Source of the DNA: Larus michahellis
Taxonomy: Eukaryota; Chordata; Aves; Charadriiformes; Laridae
Reading direction: 5' to 3'
DNA: 64,000 nt
Assembly: GCF_964199755.1 (NCBI RefSeq)
Contig: NC_133899.1
Span: forward strand, 2,604,001-2,668,000
Position 1 is the stretch's first letter, and each line of letters starts with the position of its first letter. The notes under the pieces were generated by a model, which searched no databases, was not told where the DNA came from, and saw nothing but the letters and a program-made list of their open reading frames with translations. Below, in pieces: positions 1 through 10,344 of this stretch. The position numbers were made by a program, and so were the translations under genes.

Positions 1-3000
1 GTAGTGACAGCAAGAAATTTCTAGATTTTTACTTCTCTAGTTCCTGTGAAGACAAAGTAAGTGCATTTCCATTGTATACACTCACACTTCACATATGTAA
101 TTACACACAATTATGAGCAACAACAGAAGTTTGCTTTTGCAGTTCTTCAAGCAGAATCCCTAGCTGACGATGCCTTGCCCTTAGATACTCTGAAGCAGGC
201 AGCTGAGGTAATAAATGACAAGCATTAAGAAAGACTCTCCTAAACAGTAGGTTTCGGAATAGTAAACATCACAAATAAGCTTGCCATTTTAGGATACTAA
301 AGAGGATTCCCTGAGCCTGAGCCTTGCACTTATACCCTGTGTGGTAAGAGTTGACACGCATGCATACGTTTAATGAAAATATCACCAAGCAAATACCCTT
401 CTAATTCAAGACACCAACATTTGTTAAGTAAAACCAAACTACTATTGAAAAATATTTCACGGGTAAATATATAGATTAAGAAAGGAATAATTTTTAATGG
501 CAATTTTTTAATGGCAGAATGTTAATAGTCTTATCATTTCTGCTTGCTCTGTCACTGATAGGTTCTGTAGCTTTCAAAATGTGCCCTCCTATGTACTTAA
601 TGAAGGAAAATAATAACATGGATTTTGCACGTACTTATATGAAAATTATTAAATACTTTTGCACTGTCATGACCCTGAGGCCACTAACAAGCTTTAATGG
701 CCCTGACAAGCCTCACCTGTAGGCTCCAGCCACACAGCCCTGCCCGTGGGCCAGGAACCTACTTAAGCCCAGGCCTGGGTTAGGGTATTTGTCTTCAGGT
801 TCATGTTTAGCCCTGTTTCTAGGAGGGACTTTGGACCCTTGCTGTTGCTTGCCTTTGGCCCTGTCTCCTTTTGCTTCTGCCTGAGCTCTCTGGTTGGACC
901 TTGGACCTGCTTTGTCCCTTGCAATGTTTGGGACTACCAATGGACCCTTTTTAGCAGCAGCCACCTCTGCCTGCTGTGCACAGCCTCTGGGGGGGGGGTG
1001 GCACTGCTTGTGCTGGGGTCATCCTTGGCTCACCACTCCCCTGTCCTTTGAGAGTAGCTGGCCTGTGCTGCTCCCTAACATGCCTGGGCACCCTTTTCTG
1101 ATGGCTCTCCATCTTTGTTCCCATTTGGCCTATTACAATCTGTAACATTACGAGAACTCTCTAGAGAATGAATTGCTTGCCTGCATTTCTGTGCTGAGCC
1201 CAAGAAACTACAGCTCTGTTACAACTCAGAAGTTACTTGTGTCTGTGCCATTTCCATGGATTGAAGCTACCGGAGGAAGAGCAAACATGCCAAAGAAAAT
1301 TAAAGGATGGGGCTTTTATACAGATCTTTCAGGTATGACAACAAAGTTACTGGAATTGCATGTGGAAATTGTAAGAGAGTAAAATTCTTCATGTTTTCAT
1401 TTCTAAGAAACACGAGCCAGGAAAACACCTCAATCTGTTCTCCCCACTGGGAAAAAAAAAAGCCCACTTCAGCTGGGTCAAAGTGGTGTGTGAGGAGTAA
1501 TTAGGTTTCCTTATGTCTATTTCTAGTCTATAGAAAATTATACCTCTTACGGGATAGTTCAGAAGAACAAATTTCTCGCGTTGAGGCTGCAATGGTACTG
1601 TATTACACGCTCAGAGGAGCTAAAATACTCTTCTGCAGGAGGCTGCTCCCCTTCCTGTTCTCCTGGGCCAGCCTTGTATATCTACTAGATCTCTGTGAAT
1701 TCCTCAGTTTGAGGAGTCACCAGTCCTCAGAAGTACAGCTGTTAGTCATAGCAATTCTTAGCTATCAGTATTCAAATATGCAACTATTCAAATTCAAAGC
1801 ATGTATGCATGAAGAAGTGATAAGAAACCTCTCTCCTTGCATACAAAAGAGTGATTTCTGTAACCCCTCAGTGTTCTTGGAGCCAGATGAGAATGAACCT
1901 GGAAAGCACATGTAGAATAATCATCAACTTGCTGGCCCTCCAACAAAATGTGGAGCCAATAAAGAAGCCTGTCCAGGCACAAGTTGAAAATTAACTACTT
2001 GGTTAGCTCCACCTCTCCAACCGGCAAAGGGTGCTCTCAAAATTTTTTTATAAGTAGTTCTGGAGACTCCCTCAGTTATCTGAAGCTGTATATCCACGAG
2101 ACTATTTTCCTCTTACTTTATGTTGATAGGTCGCTAGACTCTGGAAAGCTCCTCTGGCTGTTTGACTAACTGAAGATTTTAAGTGCCAAGGTGATAGCAA
2201 TGAATAGTGTGAAGGCAAATACGCTGGCGCATTTATACAAGCAGCTGAAAACTATCTGGAGTCCCCCGTCAGTGCCAGCACGACTCTGCAGCCTGGCCGC
2301 CTGCACTCGTAAAAACAGGAATGAGGCATGTAAGTGTATTTCATTTAATCAAAATAGTACTGGATACCTGCATAACATAGATGCATCAGTACAAAGACAA
2401 CAAATGTACTTTAGTGTTGCTCTCCTTTCTTATTTGTCAGCTAACCAAAAAGGGAAATTTGAGAATGTGACTGAAAGATTAAAGAAAATAGAGTGAAAGG
2501 AATGAGAGAAACTAGAGATAGAAATACCTTATTGAATTGCATGATTTATCTCCATGAGTAGTATTAAAACATTGCTCTTTGTTATTTCTGCTGTGTAAGT
2601 GTTATTGGGTTGTTTGTGATTTTTCACTTGTAACTACAATGAAGTAGCATACTATACAACAAGTAGTTTTTAACTTTGTCCTGCAAGGTTTTGCTGGTTT
2701 TCATGAAAATTGTTTTTATAAGTGTAATTCAAAGAACACTTTGCACAAATTGATTCTGAGTGGCTTTGACTTCAGACATTACAATGTTTAATTTTGAAAA
2801 CGAGGCCTAATAGAAGTATAAATCACAAAACTCTCCAAATGTGGTGTACAGGAGAACTACAATGAATCACTTCCTGAGATGCAGGACACTACTGGAAGAT
2901 GTCAAAGATTTAGTTATTTAAAATACTGATTAACTTACCTACAAATAAGATGAGGCCAGCCAGAGACTGCATGTCTACTTGCCTGTGTGCAGATAATGTC

Positions 3001-6000
3001 AGCTGGAGCAAGAGTAAAGAGTATTTATTTTATATCTAGGAAATCCTTTTGTTTCCCTTTTTTTTTTTTCCCCCCCTCTGTAAATGTATTCAGCTTACTA
3101 ATTTTTCCGAAAGAACAGCCAGATCCCTCCTTGAATACTGAGATGTGATTCCCTTCTATTTAAATTATCAAATGACAAAATTTGTATTTACTTAACTGAT
3201 GAGAAAACAGCTGATTTTGTGACAGATATAAAACAGAGCAGAATGAAGACAAGCACAAGGGTTTTTTTATATTGGAAGCTACAAGAAATATTCAGTAATT
3301 TCAGTATTTAATAGCTCTGCACCTGAAATGCATTTTGGAAGATGACGCCAAAATACTTTCTGCCACTGAGTGACTAGCATCTCAAAAAAACTGGTAGATT
3401 AGCTGCCAAGTGCAATGTACGCTGTGTTGTATGTATTCCTAGGCATGGAAGCTTTACGTGATATATAGCATGCAAGCTTCCCTGTCACTCAGCACATCAG
3501 AAATAATTCAGAGCGCTTTTTATGAAGACACAGTATTTGTGATGTTTTTCAGAGTTCTCAGTCTAAATTTTCTCCCTTTTTTTTTTTTGCTACTCAGAAT
3601 AGAAAATGTGAATTGTATTCTGAAAGCTTAAAACAGAATGGGTACTTCAATTGAGTAGCATAATTTGTTAACAGAGCACTTCACCTTCATTTAAAAAAAG
3701 GTGCCTTTTCAATCTATAGAAGATGCCTAATTCTAGAAGCAAGATTAGCATTGAATTGTTTTACTAGTGACACAACCAGAAGAGTGAGCCTAATTCCTAA
3801 TAGAAAATTTAAATGAGTCACACCTGCATCCATGACAGTATTTTTTCCTATTCTGACTGGTGCAGAGCTTTCTTAGTACAGCTCAAAAGTCTCTTAAACT
3901 TCAGCCACTCTTAAATGTAAGCCCACTCCACACAAGGATGCGTGCAGATGAGAGAACATACTCTAATAGTCACAGGCAATGTCTATATCACTCCTTTATC
4001 TGCAATTTATTAATAAACTTCTTCAGCATTGGAGATTCAACAGCTAAAAGAAAAACCTGTGCCGGTAAGAGTAATGCTCATACAATACTGCTCATCGTGT
4101 GCAGTGATATGAAGTACTGCTTCAGAGCGGAAATCTAGAGAATCCACTGTAATTGTGGTTTAAAATAATGTATTTTTATTCATTAGTTTTTATTATTTAT
4201 TCATTATTTTTATATTTGAAGACATAAACTAAGATTGCAAGTGAATATTCATTGCAAGTCCAACTACTTCCCATTTCAGAATATAAATCACACAGACAAT
4301 ATAAATCAACATTAAAAAAGCAATGAAACCCAAGAACCATCAGCACAGATTCCTTCTACACAGTTCCTAATTCTTCTACTTGTTCAGTATTAATATACGC
4401 CAAACCTTTATGGCCTATAGAATTGAAAACTTCAGGAATGGAACATATTACAATAAAGTGTTATGTTTCTGTTTCATCAGTGAAAATATTACTTTAGGAA
4501 AATTATTTTAAATTGTTCAGTGGAGTAAGAACATAAACTGGAGAAAAGCTGAGATCTCTAGATCTCCACATGTGATGGAGAAAGTAATTATTTTATGGTT
4601 ACCCCACATCCATCCGTTTCCAGTAAGGGGCTAAATGATGCCACATTTTTTGCTGTGGACGCTTGTCCATGGGGACCCATACTGAGAAACCAAAACTCAC
4701 TTCATGGTAACAAACATTCCAGGAAGAGATCACAGAACGCTGTTCCATCATAAGACCATTGATGATTAAATTAACTACACTAGCTATCTAACTCTTTTTA
4801 CTCACATTGCTCTTTTCAATTTAATGCAAATGTTATTTATTACTTAAATCTTTCTCTACTCCATGACATTCATGCAGGAAATGCCAAAACAAACTGATTC
4901 AGGAAAGCACTATCTTTGGAATGCCTGGTTTCATCTGCCAGTGAATAGACACCAGCTCTGAATAAGCCAACCTGTGGGTTCCTCCATCTGGTGGCTAGAC
5001 CCTGTGCACAACATGCATTCAAAGCAAAAAGCACATTCAATTAAATTCCGCTATTCACAGCTGACAGTACAAACAGCCCTTTCAGTGACAAAAACTTGAT
5101 CAAAGAAACAGTAAAATTGGACCACTGAGCTCTTAGGTAATGTCTTCAATGTAAAGTTCACTATTTTCCTGCACTTCATCTCTTTTATCTTCCCTCCCTC
5201 ACCCCTCCCACTCACAGAAGTAGTCTCTCACCGAGCTGGGTCGTGATTCTTTCACTTGGCAGTTAACTCGGACATTTGCTGTGAGGACATAGGTTAAACA
5301 ATTCAAAGGCTGACACTTGCCAGTGCCTTTTCTGCGTTCCCCTAGTGTCCCCACAAGGACAAAAGTATTTTTCTGCACTTCACTGGGAGAGAGCTCCAGA
5401 AACATAGCTGAGAATCACAGCTTGCATGTAAAAAACTTCTAGTGACATGGAGTACAGCAATGGATGTCTCTACCAAGCTCTGTGGTATCTTGTAACAGTA
5501 CATGAAGGCAGTGGTTTCAGACACCTTTCAATACAATAGGGAGGGAGCTGCTAGAAATGCTCTTCGTAAGGATTTTTAAGGCTATGGAGTATACCCTCAC
5601 CCTACTAATTGCCACAGCAGATTTGAATGGCTTTTTTCTTCCTTATCCTTTTAGAAGAAGTTACAAGAAAAACACAATCCTTCAAGGCTTTTTTTTTTTT
5701 TTAAAGAATAGTAGAAGTACAGCAATGACACACAATCCAGGTGTGCCATCTCCAGGACTGCACATACAATTGCAGTAACTACACAAATTGTCCATGAGAT
5801 ATCTTCTAAGCCCTTTCCATGCTGAGTTACTAAGCCTGCATACATAATTTTAGCAAATGTTTTTATACAGAAAAGATAAAGCCTCTGTTTGCTTTACCTT
5901 GCCAACTGGAATTACCTCCTCCTTATCTGGACTTAGCCTCAGCCACTGCCTTCTCATCCAGGCTCCTATCTCAGCCAAACATTCTGGAAGCAGAGAAAAG

Positions 6001-9000
6001 CTCAGCATTTCACAATCTGCTGCTGCTTTCCTGTTGAGCTTAGAGTACTCTGTCAGTTACATCCGTTTGATAAAAAGCACTAGACTGTTTATCAATAAAC
6101 TGGCCTGCATCACAGTCCAAATCTGACATCAATTCAGCAGAACTTTCAACACCTTGTCACAATGGACCTTAGCCAACCACTGCTGCTACCCTCCAAAATC
6201 TTGATTCATACTAAAAAGCTTCAAAGAAATCAACCTATCTTGGATTTCCTCTGTAATATTCAATCCAAGCGGATGAAGCCGAGCCACAGCCCTTTAAAGT
6301 TTAAAATGGTTCTTTATTGAGTTTCAGTTGTATGTTTGTTTTTATTTTTCTAATTCAGAATGTGTTGCTATGGAAAGCACCCCTGCTCAACCTAGGATAA
6401 AAACCTATTTCCTTCAAGTGGGTGGGGTTTCTCAATTGTTCCCACCATGCCGTATTCCCTGATTTACTTCAGAGCTGGGTGAACCTTGTTTGAAAATCCC
6501 CGTGTAAACAAATCAAAGTGCTTTATTCAACAGGTCTTCTTTGTTTTTTCCTTCTTAAAGATTAAAACCATAAAGACTGAAATCCACCAACGCTGAGTCA
6601 TTTTACCCCTCATTCTCACTTGACAACTACATTAATTAATTTTCATACTCTTTCTTCTAATTTTGTAACCCACATGTGAGAACTCTCTCCTCCCCAGGAC
6701 AGTTAAAGGGAATTTAAAAATGAAACATTGAAAGATGTTTTGTCTCTAAATCAAGTTTACAACAGTGTAAATTGGCAGTAAATCCTTTCATTTAACTGAA
6801 TTTATTTTGGATTTTTACCATAGAACCATGGCCTTCAAAATATTTTCTTGGAAATCGTGTTATAAATTATGATAATCCAGTAATATACACAACCTCTATT
6901 TTCATCTGGATCTTGAATCCCACCCCACCACTTTTGATACTTGTATCAAGGCTAAATGAACTTTTTAACAATTATTCCAAATAGACTTGTTAAAGCACCC
7001 ACAGCTGCAATTAATTATAGAAAATAACTAAAAAGATTGGGACTATTTGGATGGCTCTATACATGTACTTCAGCTGCTAAAGGTAGGAAAAAAACCACAG
7101 TGCAAATGTAAGAAGCCTCCAAATACTATAAAATTAAATGGAGCATCACTGTGTCTGGAAATTTTAAAAAAATTAAAATAAATCAAGCACAGATTAGGTC
7201 TGTTTGTGGCAGATCTCTCCTCATGGGTGACTCACATCTTGGTCATGCTTCTTATATTACAGTATTTACTATAACTGCTCTGACAATACCATAGATACGT
7301 ATGTAACAACGGTAAACAATAGACTAGACCGTTCCTCAGTGAGCTGATTGTAAATGAGACATGCATAAAGCGAAGCGTGCAAATTGCATGCTACCTTAAT
7401 TCTCACTATTCTTACCTTTTCTTTTTTTTTAACTTTGCCCATTTGAAAATAGACCTAGTAGATGAGGTTTCTATTTCTTTTTCCACACAGATTCTGCATC
7501 ACTTTAACTCATCCAGTAGAAAAATAGTCAGATTTCTGGTTGTGGTGATCCCTATACACAGAAACCATTCTCAGCTCAGGAACAAGAGAGAGCACAGCTG
7601 AAACCTCCCAGATGGTCCAGAAATATAACAATTTTGGAAAAACATGAGAACAACAGAGATATTGTAATTCTGGCTGCTGTTGTTCTCTCTGGCTCGCTGC
7701 ATGAGAGCCATGTCTCTCTTGCATAAACCACCATCTCTAACTGGGACATGGCCAAGGAGAAACTCTGTTTCTGAAATGGTCCAGAAAAGAAGATTTTGGC
7801 CACTGGGAATAGGATTTAGGCCTTATGTTTCCTTTTGCACAGGTAGTTTTTGCCTTTCTGTCTGCAGTTTCCAAAACAAACCATCTCACTGCCACTGAAC
7901 TCATATTTTAAAGGGTTTTCTTTAACCCCCCAGAGAAGAAAAGTTGTTTTTTTTATTAAACGCTGAAGTTTTACTGAAATTTATGCTCAGTAAGAAATAG
8001 TATGTGTATGTAAAACTGGATGCAGATTCTGTGAATGATTCAGAGGGGAAACAAGTGTGTTGTATGTCAAAGTTATTTCTCTTTAGTTTTTTTTTTGCAC
8101 CTGAACAGCCCATCATTTCCGAAAGCCTACGCCATAAGAACTTTCCTTTGGTTGTGCTGTTCAACCCACAAGAAATGACTCATTCTGTTCAGCTCAGTAG
8201 CTTTATAAAAAAGTTTACATTTTCAAAACTTTGCAGGATCAAATCCCTAAAAGCTTCACAAGGTCTGGTCATCTTAATGCCACAGTCTAAAGCAGCGGGG
8301 TTTGAGGCTTTTTTTTCAATTTCTTTTAACATACAGAAAAGTGATAGTTGTACAGAAACTAAGTCATGCTCTTCAACAGCAAGCATCTACACTATGATAT
8401 AGGGCATACATACATTAGTTAATGTGGTAGATTTGACTTCTAAGCTGCCCAAGATTATCAATTGTATCTACAGGACACATCACAGAAGAACAGAACATGA
8501 AGGAATGACAATCTTGTTTTGTTAGTAGATGAGAATAAAACCCAGTATCTCCTGTTTATGCGCAGAATTAAAGTATCTGAAGCTATGTCTGAGCTAGCTC
8601 CCTGCTGCAATTAAGCACAAAGCTTATATGGGGTGTCTTCATGACCAGGAGCTACCTATTGCTTATAAGTAGCTTCAGCAACAGACAGACATGTCTGACC
8701 TGTGCTAAATACAGTTGCCTAACCATGATTAATAGGCTATTAAACTGTGATTAGGCCTGAATGAATAATGACATTTAAGGGCTACAACTGTTTTCAACTT
8801 CATCAAGTACCTAGCTCTTCTTTTTAAGTTACAGGATGCTATATGTTGCGGATAGTGAGGTTAGCCATCCTGAAAAACATTGAGAGTCAAACCAAGAATT
8901 CATTATGTTTGCAATTGAATCCTACTATACAAAAAAAAAGACCACACTTTAAAGAAAGCATGTCTTGCGGGAGGGAGGAAATAAAATGAAATTTAAACCC

Positions 9001-9462
9001 AGGTTTAACATCCTAAGATCACATGCTGTTTGTCTTTGTACGTCTCTTGATGACCTGTTTTCTGATCATGTAGCCACTCAAGGCAAATCACTTGCCAGAC
9101 TTCAACCTCCTCTTACTCAACTAAGGAGTACTTTAAATATGTTATACTGTGAATGCAATAGAAATTTCTCAATGTTATAAACTAGAGCAAACGCTTCTTG
9201 GTTGGCCTGAGCTGATTATCTAGTCTTGTCTCAATTTCAGTAAACATTCTCTATGCTATGCCAGGTTCCTCATGAAAATTCAGAAGTAGTCACCCTAACA
9301 AGGTTAAAAATCCCCAAAAGGTAACTGCAGATTTGCAAAATGACTTTAAGAGAGTAACAAGAAATCTGATTCAAAGTGGGTGGCAAGATGAAGGCCTGGA
9401 GCTGAGGTGTGGGGTTCTGCTCCTGGCTGCCCAATGGACCCGGCAAAAATGAGGACACTTAC
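1..9462. other. AT-rich non-coding left flank
   Basis: I see no exon of a known protein on either strand. Open frames here are short, lack family motifs and mostly end in runs of low-complexity sequence. There are scattered T-runs (about 3059-3070, 3579-3589, 5690-5702). A more GC-rich patch lies at 713-1148 and a possible weak minus-strand exon at 5232-5278; both are discussed under findings. Human synteny places BANP head-to-head with CA5A, so this stretch could be the first intron(s) of BANP on the minus strand. I recognised no BANP coding exon in it. Confidence 0.6.
713..1148. repeat. GC-richer patch, possible old repeat
   Basis: This block is much richer in G and C than the AT-rich DNA around it. 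It has a strongly pyrimidine-rich top strand with loosely recurring words of the type TTGGACC and CTTTGGCCC, and a run of ten G at about 990-999. All six frames contain short open stretches, but none looks like a known protein. It may be a decayed interspersed repeat or an isochore-like fluctuation. I could not assign a family. Confidence 0.25.
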
Positions 9463-9537
9463 TTCATCTTTGCACTTTCACCGACGCCGTCGGCTTTCTA
9501 GGGACTTCCCTTTTTGCTTTGTGTTCTTCACTGGGAG
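9463..9537 (-). other. candidate minus-strand (BANP 5') exon
   Basis: On the minus strand a 75-base segment is framed by strong splice signals. The acceptor side has a pyrimidine-rich tract ending in TGTTACAG (intron AG at 9538-9539), and the donor is GTAAGT (9457-9462). All three frames contain stops, so it would be a non-coding 5' exon, or it could carry a start codon close to its 3' end (an ATG lies two bases before the donor). It is more GC-rich than its surroundings and lies about 0.5 kb from a CpG island. In human the gene diverging from CA5A is BANP, so a BANP 5' UTR exon is the natural guess. This is inference from splice signals and synteny, not homology. Confidence 0.35.
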
Positions 9538-10141
9538 CTGTAACACAGAAAAGGTGCAAGGATTAACCAAGGTTTTTAACCAAGGCCTACCTCAAGCGGT
9601 GTCAGACAAACGCTAGTTCAGTTGGACCCTTTTACCAATCCGGGGTGGGCCTATTTTGGCCTCTACACTTTGGGACAGAAGGAGTCGGGTAACGTGGCCA
9701 TAATGTTAACTTTTCCTAACTTTTCTGTGCAGTTTGGGGCTGGGGCCCTGCTGTGCCAGGGCCACCCGTATCTCTGTGGGAACGAAGTCATGCTCCAGCC
9801 CACCTTCAGCTGGGAGAAACCAAAATCTCCTCCTTGAGCAAAACTAACTACACAAGAATAAATGCTACTCCCCTAAGGTGTATAAGCAAGCCCTAACGCT
9901 ATCAACCCTGAGAGGAAACAAATTTTTGGCGTGAGACAAGCACAGGGATTAGCCTGACCATGGGAAATGGCGAAAACGCACCCACAGGGAACTGTGGCCT
10001 CTTCTCTAACGTTGTCACAAGATACAATGCCGGTAAAAGCCACTCTCGGCCCGCCCCTGAGGGAAGAGCGGCCGGCTGAGCTGAGGCCGCCCTCCCCACT
10101 TCGCCTCTGGCAGAGCCAGCGCCCGCTCCCCTGAGGGAGCC

Positions 10142-10222
10142 ATGGCGGCGGGGGGGCCGTGCCGGAAGGGGCCGTGCCGTGTCGGGCTGGGCCGTGCCGG
10201 GCTGGGCGGTGGCGCCCGGTGA
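10142..10222 (+). CDS. possible uORF upstream of CA5A
   Basis: An ATG at 10142 has a strong start context (G at -3, G at +4). It opens a 26-codon Gly/Arg-rich frame that stops at 10220-10222, 19 bases before the CA5A ATG and out of frame with it. If transcription starts upstream of 10142, scanning ribosomes would meet this ORF first. The same ATGGCGGC word could instead be a YY1-type initiator element, in which case transcription would start at or near it and the ORF might not exist. Confidence 0.3.
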   Translation: MAAGGPCRKGPCRVGLGRAGLGGGAR

Positions 10223-10241
10223 CTCCACAGCCTCCTCCGCG

Positions 10242-10344
10242 ATGCTGCCGCTGCTGCGCCGGGCTTGGGTGGCTGCTGCCTTACGGCGGGGGACACGACG
10301 GTGCAGCCTGGGCGCCTGCTGCTCCTACCGCCTGCGAGACGCCC
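10242..10344 (+). CDS. CA5A: CA5A exon 1 (coding part)
   Basis: Encodes residues 1-34 and the first base of codon 35. The peptide is rich in Arg, Ala and Leu and nearly free of acidic residues, fitting a matrix-targeting presequence. The donor is GTGAGT at 10345. This exon has no usable homology beyond its character; its assignment rests on the phase-1 join, which recreates the conserved Leu-His-Pro-Leu-Trp at the start of exon 2. The transcription start is not determined. Confidence 0.8.

Noticed and set aside
6095-6126. Minus-strand ATGTCAGATTTGG start resembling the beginning of a BANP-like protein
   Set aside because: Only Met-Ser and one acidic residue agree; the frame closes after about 30 codons and shows no BANP sequence.
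8687-8696. AGACATGTCT, a perfect p53-type half site
   Set aside because: A single half site with no second one next to it; expected by chance in 64 kb.
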